DNA of 13,054 bases, from assembly GCF_002737765.1 (NCBI RefSeq), contig NZ_PEGG01000051.1, positions 1-13,054 on the forward strand, given 5' to 3'. Positions 1 to 5,396 of the stretch are shown in pieces. This stretch comes from Caulobacter sp. B11 (GTDB lineage: Bacteria > Pseudomonadota > Alphaproteobacteria > Caulobacterales > Caulobacteraceae). Position numbers and translations under genes: made by a program. The notes beneath the pieces are model-generated. The model ran no database searches and was not told the origin of the DNA. It saw nothing but the letters and a program-made list of their open reading frames with translations. Each line of letters opens with the position of its first letter. Within the stretch, counting starts at the first letter, position 1.

Positions 1-74
1 GGACCCTGGCCGACGCCCAACTGGCCTCGGCCGGCGGCGACGGCCAAGGCTGGCTGTATCCCGCGCCGGAATAG
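1..74 (+). CDS. Possible C-terminal end of an unidentified protein (partial)
   Basis: One plus-strand frame is open from the first bases to a TAG at 72-74. It encodes about 23 residues ending in GWLYPAPE. Codon choice (GCC, CTG, GGC, GAC) fits neighbouring genes. The gene would converge on the phosphoesterase that ends at 105. The fragment is too short to identify a family and it could be a chance frame in GC-rich DNA. Confidence 0.35.
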   Translation, partial: TLADAQLASAGGDGQGWLYPAPE

Positions 75-104
75 CGACTAAGACCGCCGCCGTTGTCGCC
101 CAGG

Positions 105-911
105 TTAGGCGCAGCGGCGGCGCGTTAGGTTCCAGGTCCGCCAGACGACGAAGCCCGTCCGCTCAAAGGCCATGGCGGTGATGCGGATGTCGCAGTCGTC
201 AGCCTCGATGATGTTGAAGCTGGGCGGCACGCCGCGCTCACGGATCGACAGGGTTCCCGCCCCCACCGCCTGGGTGCAGCCGTCGCCGAACGGATAGGGA
301 TGGACGAAGGGCGCGTGGATGTGGCCGGTCAGGACCAGGTCGGCGCCGGCCTCGGCGAAGGCCTGGGCGGCGCGCGTGCCGCCTCTTACCTTGGCGGTCA
401 TCGGCCCGCCGATCATCTCGATCAGGGGGTGGTGGCAGACCACCACTTTCAGCTTGTCCGGCGCGGCCTGGGCCAGGGTCGACGCCGCGCGGCGGATCTG
501 GCCCGCGGCGACCGCGCCCTTGGACCAGTTCCAGCGGATCTGCACGCTGCGGGCGGTATTGAGAGCGACGACCTGGGCGCGCGGGTTGCTCCACAGGGCC
601 CCGTCGGCCGGGCCGAGCGCCCGCTCGAACCGCCGCCAGGGCGTGATCAGACGGGTGGCGATCTCCCCCGGACCGCGAAACGGCGTGTCGTGATTGCCGG
701 GCGTCGACAGTTGCGGTTGCGGCAGGCGCGCGAACCAGGCCTGGGCGGCGTCGAACTCAGACCGGACTCCGTCGCGGGTCATGTCGCCGCTGCCGATCAC
801 CAGGTCGGGCCGGGCCTGGCCGATCACCTCGACCGCGGCCTCGACGGCCTCGCGATGCTCGCCGCCGAAATGGATGTCGGAGACCTGGACGATTTTCAGC
901 GTGGGAATCAT
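105..911 (-). CDS. Calcineurin-like metallophosphoesterase
   Basis: This 268-residue protein carries the full metal-binding motif set of calcineurin-like phosphoesterases: D12-x-H14 near the N terminus, G42-D43, G72-N73-H74-D75, the CHHP motif in the middle, and GHIH towards the C terminus. Family members hydrolyse phosphodiesters such as cyclic nucleotides, nucleotide-linked lipids or UDP-sugars with a two-metal centre. The substrate cannot be read from the sequence. No signal peptide is visible, so it is probably cytoplasmic. Its ATG overlaps the TGA of the upstream lipid kinase gene by four bases (ATGA, 908-911), which indicates translational coupling. The pair should be one transcript, probably from the sigT-type promoter at 1802-1826. 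The frame appears intact. A cAMP-type (CpdA-like) or lipid-related substrate is possible; the lipid kinase partner makes the latter attractive, but this is inference. Confidence 0.88.
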   Translation of the reverse strand: MIPTLKIVQVSDIHFGGEHREAVEAAVEVIGQARPDLVIGSGDMTRDGVRSEFDAAQAWFARLPQPQLSTPGNHDTPFRGPGEIATRLITPWRRFERALGPADGALWSNPRAQVVALNTARSVQIRWNWSKGAVAAGQIRRAASTLAQAAPDKLKVVVCHHPLIEMIGGPMTAKVRGGTRAAQAFAEAGADLVLTGHIHAPFVHPYPFGDGCTQAVGAGTLSIRERGVPPSFNIIEADDCDIRITAMAFERTGFVVWRTWNLTRRRCA

Positions 912-1755
912 GCGGCGGGAACCAGCGCCCGGAAGGCCTTGGGACGAAAGCGGATCTGCGCTTCCGACCCCAGGCGGACGGGTTCGCCGTCGAGGAGGGC
1001 GGGGATGGGCCGCCGGCCCAGATCCGGCCCACCCGGCAGCGGCCGACGCTGACGGAGGGATCGTCGCGCCAGGAGCCCTGGACCGCGCTGACTCCGAGCC
1101 GGAAAATGTCCAGGGCGCTGGTCGGGTCGAGAGCGGCGACCTCCAGAGCGCGCTCGTCGGCGTCCAGAACGGTGGAGACCAGGGGGCACATCAGGGTCAG
1201 GGCCTCGCTCTTGCCCTTGGGGCGGCCGTCCAGAACGTAGCGCAGGCGTCGGGAAAAGGCCCGTCGCATGGCCCGCTGGGCCCGGGCGACGGCCAGGCGG
1301 AGCTTGCCCTTGCGCACCGCCTCGCGGGCGTCGGCCCAGAGGGCGGGGCTGCCGACGATGGCGGCGACGAAGAACAGGTGGCCATCGAGTTCCCCGCCCG
1401 AGATCATCCGAGCCTCGCCGTGCTTGAGGCAGGCCGCCATGGCTTCGGGCCAGGCCAGGTCGCCATAGAGGGCGCGCGGCAGCATGTTCATGGTGCCGCC
1501 CGGCAGAGGCGCGACCATCGGGCCATCCGGCCCGGCCATCTCGGCCGCCGCGCGGGCGGTGCCGTCGCCGGCCACCACCAGCAGGGCGTCGGGCTTTCGG
1601 TCGATGGCGTCGCGCAGGCAGGTCATCAACTCGCCCTCGCCGGGGGCGTGGACAAGCCCCTCGACCCCATGGGCCGCGAGAATCGCCTCGGCCTGCTGCG
1701 GGCATCGCGACCGACCCGAGCCGGAAGCGGTATTGACGACGACTTCCACGCGCAT
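908..1755 (-). CDS. Diacylglycerol kinase-like lipid kinase (one-base frameshift)
   Basis: The protein matches the DagK/LCB5 lipid kinase family, which phosphorylates diacylglycerol or sphingoid-type lipids with ATP. It starts with a nucleotide-binding motif (N8 to G14, NTASGSG), followed by G63-D64-G65-T66 and the P85-G-G-T-M-N motif. The start is the ATG at 1755, with an AGGAGAG ribosome-binding site about eight bases upstream. The frame is lost near 1028-1031, where a CCC run (GGG on the coding strand) appears to lack one base. Past that point the other frame reads GRRPIPALLDGEPVRLG, the normal family C terminus, and ends at the TGA at 908-910. Adding one base gives 282 residues, a usual length. 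The phosphoesterase gene is translationally coupled downstream. A sigT-type promoter lies at 1802-1826. The frameshift is probably a sequencing error. Confidence 0.85.
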
Positions 1756-1801
1756 GCGGCTTGCTCTCCTGGCCGTCGCTATCGCGGCCTGACCGTGGGC
1801 T

Positions 1802-1826
1802 AACGGCGCAGCTTACGCGCGGTTCC
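1802..1826 (-). promoter_or_regulatory. sigT (EcfG) promoter of the lipid kinase-phosphoesterase operon
   Basis: On the minus strand GGAAC (1826-1822) is followed by exactly 16 bases and CGTT (1805-1802). This is the consensus of the alphaproteobacterial general stress sigma factor. Transcription should begin near 1795, about 40 bases before the kinase ATG at 1755. Its -35 element lies back to back with that of the plus-strand promoter at 1828, separated by one base. Confidence 0.85.
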
Positions 1827-1827
1827 C

Positions 1828-1852
1828 GGAACCCAAAGCGTTGGCGGTCGTT
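1828..1852 (+). promoter_or_regulatory. sigT (EcfG) promoter of the glycine-zipper lipoprotein
   Basis: GGAAC (1828-1832), 16 bases, then CGTT (1849-1852) match the GSR sigma consensus exactly. The predicted transcript starts near 1859 and reaches the ATG at 1887 through an AAGGAG ribosome-binding site at 1873-1878. Confidence 0.88.
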
Positions 1853-1886
1853 TGGATGAGGGGACAAGCTCGAAGGAGAGCCACAT

Positions 1887-2226
1887 ATGAACAAGACCAT
1901 CATCGCCTTGCTCGGCGCCGGCCTGTTGGCGGGCGCCTGCACCAGCACGGTAACGTCGAGCGAAACGCGCGGGCGGCGCCGCCTTGGGCGCCCTGGCCGG
2001 CGCGGTCATTGGCAACAATGTCGGCAGCGGCGACGCCGGGACCGGGGCCGCCATCGGCGCCGCCCTCGGGGGCACCGCCGGGGCCGTCAAGGGCTGCCGT
2101 GAAGACGGCGGCTGCGGCGCCACCACCGTCAACCGCCGCCAATATTACGACGAGCGAGCCGGCCGCTACTATTACTACGATACGCGGACCAGCCGTTATT
2201 TCTGGGAAGACGGCAGCCCTCGCTGA
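1887..2226 (+). CDS. Glycine-zipper envelope lipoprotein (one-base frameshift)
   Basis: The N terminus MNKTIIALLGAGLLAGAC is a lipoprotein-type signal with candidate acylated Cys18. After a frame change the second part contains alternating Gly/Ala segments (GALAGAVIGNNVGSG, GAAIGAALGGTAGAVKG) typical of the glycine-zipper 2TM / 17-kDa antigen group, then a Tyr-rich tail (YYDERAGRYYYYD). The break lies at about 1967-1977 in a GC-rich run. Removing one base gives SSETAGGAALGALAG and a protein of about 112 residues ending at the TGA at 2224-2226. Proteins of this group sit in the outer membrane or periplasm; a precise function is not known to me. The exact sigT promoter at 1828-1852 suggests that it is a stress-induced envelope component. 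The start ATG has a good AAGGAG site. The gene ends before a strong intrinsic terminator. Confidence 0.8.
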
Positions 2227-2251
2227 GGCGAGCGCTGACGCAGACCACCGG

Positions 2252-2284
2252 AAAGGCGGCCGACCTGAGCGTCGGCCGCCTTTT
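2252..2284 (+). terminator. Intrinsic terminator after the glycine-zipper gene
   Basis: A perfect 10-bp stem (2255-2264 paired with 2271-2280, GGCGGCCGAC / GTCGGCCGCC) with a six-base loop CTGAGC is followed by TTTT at 2281-2284. It lies 28 bases after the stop codon at 2226. Confidence 0.88.
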
Positions 2285-2324
2285 ACTTGGCCGCGATCTC
2301 GCGGAGTGTTGAGGGAGCTGCAGC

Positions 2325-2795
2325 GTGAAAATCAGTGTCATCAGGACCGCCGGCGTGATCGTCGGGCTGGGCGCCATTCTGGGTGGCTGCGCGAGCACGC
2401 CTTGGCCACGATCGCGGGCCCAGATCGAGACTCCGGCCACCCCCTGCCAGGATTTCCAGGTTCAGATCTATTTCGATCGCGACTCCGCCGAAATCCCCCG
2501 CGAAGGACGCTCGGTGCTCGCCTCGGCCCAGGCGATGGCCAAGGGTTGCCAGGTCAAGGCGGTCCAGGTGGTCGGACTGGCCGATGCGGTGGGTGCGCCG
2601 GGCGCCAATCTGGATCTGTCGCGGCGACGCGGCGACGCGGTCCGCAAGGCTCTGGGCAAGGCAGGCTTCAAACAGGTTGTGCTGGATGTCACCGCGGCCG
2701 GCGAGGCCGGCGCCACGACCGCCATGGGCGCGGTCCAACCCTTGAGGCGGCGCGCGGATATCCGGATTGAAATGGGCCCCTGGCCGCGTCGCTGA
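2325..2795 (+). CDS. OmpA-family peptidoglycan-binding lipoprotein
   Basis: This 156-residue protein starts at a GTG preceded by GAGGGA (2311-2316). It has a lipoprotein signal with lipobox LGGC (Cys22), followed by an OmpA C-terminal domain from about residue 45. VQIYFDRDSAEIP is the typical first strand-helix segment. D87 and R102, in NLDLSRRRGDAV, are spaced like the OmpA residues that bind diaminopimelate in peptidoglycan. It is therefore probably tethered by a lipid anchor and contacts the cell wall, as Pal-type proteins do. The family's usual Gly-rich GHTD motif is replaced by GLADAVG, so binding is plausible rather than assured. No promoter could be recognised between the upstream terminator and the GTG. 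The gene converges with the predicted small RNA downstream. Confidence 0.87.
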   Translation: MKISVIRTAGVIVGLGAILGGCASTPWPRSRAQIETPATPCQDFQVQIYFDRDSAEIPREGRSVLASAQAMAKGCQVKAVQVVGLADAVGAPGANLDLSRRRGDAVRKALGKAGFKQVVLDVTAAGEAGATTAMGAVQPLRRRADIRIEMGPWPRR

Positions 2796-2803
2796 GTTCA
2801 CGG

Positions 2804-2896
2804 CCTGCAAGCGCGGCAGGATCTAAGGGGAAGGGTGTGAAGGCGGCAGACCGGCTTGCGCCAGTCTTTCGTCGGGGGGGCGTCGCCGCCTTCATG
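2804..2896 (-). ncRNA. gsrN: Predicted GSR small RNA, gsrN homologue
   Basis: An exact sigT promoter on the minus strand (2903-2927) has no credible protein gene behind it. Transcription from about 2896 gives an RNA with a perfect 10-bp stem (UGAAGGCGGC at 2894-2885 with GCCGCCUUCA at 2847-2838). The stem encloses a 17-base unpaired side containing seven consecutive C (2880-2874) and an inner 8-bp hairpin closed by a GCAA tetraloop (2867-2848). This 5' domain is about 59 nt. A C-rich tail and a weak CCUGC/GCAGG hairpin (2820-2804) follow. From memory, GsrN of Caulobacter is an RNA of about 100 nt made from a sigT promoter close to the core GSR genes. Its stable 5' half carries a C-rich loop that pairs with katG mRNA. 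Position, promoter, length and the C-rich loop all agree. The 3' end is uncertain because no U-tract is visible. Confidence 0.75.
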
Positions 2897-2902
2897 AATG
2901 GA

Positions 2903-2927
2903 AACGCCAGCGCGCCGTTCTGGTTCC
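2903..2927 (-). promoter_or_regulatory. sigT (EcfG) promoter of the predicted gsrN
   Basis: On the minus strand GGAAC (2927-2923), a 16-base spacer and CGTT (2906-2903) match the consensus exactly. Transcription would begin near 2896 and run towards the 3' end of the OmpA-like gene. Confidence 0.85.
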
Positions 2928-2972
2928 CCTTAGGGAAGTGATTTTCGCGCCCTGGCAAAACGCCCCGGTTCT

Positions 2973-2997
2973 GGAACGCTAATCCGTTAGAAACGTT
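2973..2997 (+). promoter_or_regulatory. sigT (EcfG) promoter of the two small membrane protein genes
   Basis: GGAAC (2973-2977), 16 bases and CGTT (2994-2997) form an exact match. Transcription would start near 3004, about 40 bases before the ATG at 3045. This excludes the upstream in-frame TTG at 2997, which lies in the -10 element. Confidence 0.87.
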
Positions 2998-3044
2998 TGA
3001 CTTTCCGAGCGGGTCACCTGGACCCGGCGCTGGGGAGTTCGGCC

Positions 3045-3239
3045 ATGATCCGTGTCTATCAAGCCGCTCATGGCGGGATGGTCTTTCACGAAACCCTGAC
3101 CAAGCGTCAGAAGAGCGTGCGGACCCGAGTCCTGGCCCTGGCGGTCATCGTGGCGGTCGCGGGCTCGACCGGCGTCATTCAGCGATTTTCCAACGCCCAC
3201 GCCGAAGCGGCGGTCCTGGGCTTGGGTTCACAGCGCTAA
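3045..3239 (+). CDS. Small stress-regulated membrane protein, function unknown
   Basis: This 64-residue protein starts at the ATG at 3045 with GGGGAG (3032-3037) upstream. I do not recognise a family. Residues 1-28 are polar and basic (ending TKRQKSVRTR). A hydrophobic stretch of about 17 residues (29-45, VLALAVIVAVAGSTGVI) can span the membrane, and a short tail with AHAEAAVLG follows. It could be a single-pass inner-membrane protein or carry an uncleaved signal anchor. The exact sigT promoter at 2973-2997 and the strong ribosome-binding site of the next gene, starting one base after this stop, suggest a two-gene stress operon. An internal ATG at 3078 (residue 12) is a possible alternative start but has no clear ribosome-binding site. 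Confidence 0.72.
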   Translation: MIRVYQAAHGGMVFHETLTKRQKSVRTRVLALAVIVAVAGSTGVIQRFSNAHAEAAVLGLGSQR

Positions 3240-3249
3240 GGAGGTCTCC

Positions 3250-3495
3250 ATGACCGACGAACACCCAACCCAGACGCTCAACGTCACCCGGGCCCGGCAG
3301 GGACTCAGCGGACGCCACATTCTCTGGATCCTGGTGATTTCCACCGTCCTGGCGGCGGCGGCCCTGTTTGGGGTCTGGGGCATGCGCGCCAATGACATCG
3401 CCAGCGTCGAGCACAATACCGGCGTCTCGAACGCCCAGGAGGCGGCGCGTTATGACACGCCCCAGGTTCCGGCTCGCCAGACCGCCGCGCCGTAA
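3250..3495 (+). CDS. Small single-pass membrane protein, function unknown
   Basis: This 81-residue protein starts at the ATG at 3250 behind a near-perfect Shine-Dalgarno sequence AAGGAGGT (3238-3245) that overlaps the preceding stop codon. The N-terminal 22 residues are polar. Residues 24-44 (beginning HILWILVISTVLAAAALFG) form one transmembrane helix. The rest (EHNTGVSNAQEAARYDTPQVP) is hydrophilic and presumably periplasmic. I know no family for it. It follows the 64-residue gene by ten bases and shares its sigT promoter. A terminator at 3525-3556 ends the operon. The location next to phyR and the promoter suggest a GSR effector of the envelope, but this is inference. Confidence 0.75.
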   Translation: MTDEHPTQTLNVTRARQGLSGRHILWILVISTVLAAAALFGVWGMRANDIASVEHNTGVSNAQEAARYDTPQVPARQTAAP

Positions 3496-3524
3496 TCGGC
3501 GACGGGACCGCGGCGCGGCGCAAT

Positions 3525-3556
3525 AAAAAAGGCCCCGGACATGTCCGGGGCCTTCT
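3525..3556. terminator. Bidirectional intrinsic terminator between the small membrane gene and phyR
   Basis: A perfect palindrome at 3531-3552 (arm GGCCCCGGAC, centre ACATGT) is flanked by AAAAAA on the left and TT-C-TT on the right. On the minus strand it ends in a six-T tract and should terminate phyR, which stops at 3576. On the plus strand it should terminate the small membrane gene operon, with a weaker U-tract. Confidence 0.88.
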
Positions 3557-3575
3557 TGCTTGGGTGGTCGCCGTG

Positions 3576-4376
3576 TCAGGCGGCCTTCTTGTTCCGGCGC
3601 GGATGGAAGAACAGCGCCTGGCCGATCGCCGCCTTCACCGTTTCGGGCTGGAAGGGCTTGGTGATCAGGAAGGTCGGTTCCGGGCGCTCGCCAGTCAGCA
3701 GGCGCTCGGGGAAGGCGGTGATGAAGATCACCGGCACGTCGAGACGCGCCAGGATGTCCTTGACCGCGTCGATGCCCGACGAGCCGTCGGCCAGCTGGAT
3801 ATCGGCCAGGACCAGACCCGGGGTGCGCCGCGCGACCGCCTCGAGGGCCTCGGTGCGGGTGGCGGCGATATCGATCACGTCGTGACCCAGTTCGCGGACC
3901 AGCGCCTCGATGTCGGCCGCGATCACCGGCTCGTCCTCGATGATCAGGACATCGGTCGCCAGCTCGGCGTCAATCTCGACCTGGGCTTCGGAGATCAGGC
4001 GTTCGACCTCGGTGAAGTCGCAATCCAGGATCTGGGCGGCCTCGGTGGGGGTGAAGCCTTCGAGCGCCGTCAGCAGAAACGCCTGGCGAGACCGCGGGGC
4101 GATCCGCATCAGACGCTGGGAGGCGTCGTCATTCGACGCGTTGGAGTCGTCGGGACGGGCCTCGAGCTGCGCGCCGGAGGACAGCCAGATAGCGTGGAAC
4201 ACGCGATAAAGCGCCACACGGGGCGAGAGGTTGGCGTCGAGTGAGCGCTCGCCGGCCGCCAGGGCCTCAAGCGCGACGCGCACATAGTGGTCGCCGGTCG
4301 TCTGGTCGCCGGTGAGCGCGCGCGCATAACGACGAACATAAGGCAGATGCGGCGCCAGCCGGGCTAGAAGACTCAT
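3576..4376 (-). CDS. phyR: PhyR, general stress response anti-anti-sigma regulator
   Basis: This 266-residue protein has the PhyR architecture: a sigma-like domain (about residues 1-125, with region 2-like and region 4-like halves that lack a working DNA-binding role) fused to a C-terminal receiver (about 140-255). The receiver shows acidic residues E147-D148-E149, phospho-acceptor D192 in VLADIQLADG, T220 and K240. After phosphorylation PhyR uses its sigma-like domain as a decoy that binds NepR and frees SigT. The ATG at 4376 was chosen because it has GGGAGGGG directly upstream and gives MSLLARLAPHLPYVRRYARAL, the usual N terminus; an extended frame to 4442 would run up against the promoter. 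An exact sigT promoter lies at 4451-4475, so feedback by SigT is expected. It is divergent from nepR. Confidence 0.97.
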   Translation of the reverse strand: MSLLARLAPHLPYVRRYARALTGDQTTGDHYVRVALEALAAGERSLDANLSPRVALYRVFHAIWLSSGAQLEARPDDSNASNDDASQRLMRIAPRSRQAFLLTALEGFTPTEAAQILDCDFTEVERLISEAQVEIDAELATDVLIIEDEPVIAADIEALVRELGHDVIDIAATRTEALEAVARRTPGLVLADIQLADGSSGIDAVKDILARLDVPVIFITAFPERLLTGERPEPTFLITKPFQPETVKAAIGQALFFHPRRNKKAA

Positions 4377-4450
4377 GACCCCTCCCGTTTGAGTGTCTTC
4401 GAAAAATGCATGAACCGCCAACGAAGCTGAGCTGTCGATCACTCGTTCAT

Positions 4451-4475
4451 AACGCGTCCTGACGGTTGCGGTTCC
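4451..4475 (-). promoter_or_regulatory. sigT (EcfG) promoter of phyR
   Basis: On the minus strand GGAAC (4475-4471), a 16-base spacer and CGTT (4454-4451) are an exact match. It predicts a leader of roughly 65-70 bases before the phyR ATG at 4376. Confidence 0.9.
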
Positions 4476-4513
4476 GAACAGGAAAGAATTTTGCCACTAT
4501 AGGCTCAAGCTTT

Positions 4514-4538
4514 GGAACCGAGCACGGATTTCCGCGTT
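4514..4538 (+). promoter_or_regulatory. sigT (EcfG) promoter of nepR-sigT-phyK
   Basis: GGAAC (4514-4518), 16 bases and CGTT (4535-4538) form an exact match, 38 bases away from the divergent phyR promoter. It makes sigT autoregulatory. The TTG at 4537 overlaps the -10 element and cannot be the nepR start. Confidence 0.92.
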
Positions 4539-4602
4539 GCCATATAACGGATCCACATTCGGCCAGAGGGGGCGGGCGCTGCGATTTATCGGCGTCGAGG
4601 AC

Positions 4603-4788
4603 ATGATCGAACACGTACCCATGGAAGACCATCGAAAAGGCCCGGCCGCGCTCGACGAAGCGCGCCTTCGGCAACAGGCTATCGGCGTGAAGCTGCGTCA
4701 GATGTTTGACGAAGTCGTCAACGAGCCGGTCCCGGACGAGTTCCTCGACATCCTGCGCAAGGCCGACAAGCCGGCGGGGGACCGCTGA
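4603..4788 (+). CDS. nepR: NepR, anti-sigma factor of SigT
   Basis: This 61-residue protein has the NepR core of two helices, IGVKLRQMFDEVVNEPVPDEF followed by LDILRK, which grips the sigma factor and, after stress, PhyR-P. The short variable N terminus is typical. The ATG at 4603 was chosen because the in-frame TTG at 4537 lies inside the promoter. The site GAGG (4597-4600) is close to the ATG, so initiation may be weak; the ATG at 4621 is a less likely alternative. Only two bases separate its TGA from the sigT ATG, which would keep anti-sigma and sigma in balance. The operon is driven by the sigT promoter at 4514-4538. Confidence 0.93.
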   Translation: MIEHVPMEDHRKGPAALDEARLRQQAIGVKLRQMFDEVVNEPVPDEFLDILRKADKPAGDR

Positions 4789-4790
4789 AC

Positions 4791-5396
4791 ATGAGCGAAG
4801 CGCAAGTTGGCCGATCGCCTTTCGATCCGGTCCGTGACGGCACCTTCAAGAAGGAGCTCGTCACCCTCATTCCCCACCTGCGGGCCTTCGCGCGAACCCT
4901 GACGGGGGACCCGACCGCCGCCGATGACCTGGCCCAGGACGCCATGATGAAGGCGTGGGACGCTCGCGCCAGTTTCCAGATGGGCACCAACATGAAGGCC
5001 TGGACCTTCATGATCCTGCGCAACCAGTTCTATTCCGAGAAGCGCCGATCCTGGCGCCAGATCCAGCTCGACCAGGAAGCGGCCGAACGCACCCTGGTGG
5101 CGGTCGATGATCCCGAGGCGCCGGTGGCGCTCGACGAGCTGCGTCTCAGCCTGGCCATGCTGCCGCCGGAACAGCGCGAAGCTCTTATCCTGGTTGGAGC
5201 TGGCGGCTTCGCCTATGAGGAAGCGGCCGAGATCTGCGGTTGCGCGGTGGGCACGGTCAAGAGCCGGGTCAGTCGCGCCCGCCGGGCCCTGCAGGCCATT
5301 CTCGAGGCCGGGGCCTATGACCGCGACGGCGGCGCCGCGGGAGACGCCATGTATGCCATCCTGGCCGATGCGGAGCGGTTGAGCACCTTGCGGTGA
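4791..5396 (+). CDS. sigT: SigT, EcfG-type general stress sigma factor
   Basis: This is a 201-residue ECF sigma factor of the EcfG group. Sigma region 2 covers about residues 22-88 (LIPHLRAFARTLTGDPTAAD, then DLAQDAMMKAWDARASF and AWTFMILRNQFYSEKRR). Sigma region 4 covers about 117-172 and carries the helix-turn-helix YEEAAEICGCAVGTVKSRVS. It directs RNA polymerase to GGAAC-N16-CGTT promoters, seven of which are in this window, including its own. The short linker between regions 2 and 4 and a C-terminal extension of about 30 residues are visible. The start ATG at 4791 follows the nepR stop by two bases, and its TGA overlaps the GTG of phyK by three bases. Length is normal for the group. The frame is intact. 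Confidence 0.97.
   Translation: MSEAQVGRSPFDPVRDGTFKKELVTLIPHLRAFARTLTGDPTAADDLAQDAMMKAWDARASFQMGTNMKAWTFMILRNQFYSEKRRSWRQIQLDQEAAERTLVAVDDPEAPVALDELRLSLAMLPPEQREALILVGAGGFAYEEAAEICGCAVGTVKSRVSRARRALQAILEAGAYDRDGGAAGDAMYAILADAERLSTLR

Noticed and set aside
75..107. Possible terminator downstream of the phosphoesterase (GCGAC/GTCGC arms)
   Set aside because: Only five base pairs with a long loop and no T-run; not enough to call.
300..1803. Long plus-strand frames opposite the phosphoesterase and lipid kinase
   Set aside because: High-GC antisense shadows; all recognisable motifs lie on the minus strand.
2689..2895. Minus-strand frame starting with ATG at 2895, right after a sigT promoter
   Set aside because: It would start at or next to the predicted transcript start without a ribosome-binding site, is very rich in Arg and Pro, and runs antisense through the OmpA-like gene. 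The RNA fold explains the promoter better.
3564..4244. Plus-strand frame of 226 codons across phyR
   Set aside because: Antisense to the fully conserved phyR gene, with Gly/Arg/Asp-rich composition and no domain.
4377..4442. Extended phyR start at 4442
   Set aside because: It lies nearly at the predicted transcription start, and the ATG at 4376 has a strong ribosome-binding site and the usual PhyR N terminus.
4537..4602. Extended nepR start at TTG 4537
   Set aside because: This TTG overlaps the -10 element of the sigT promoter, so it cannot be on the transcript.
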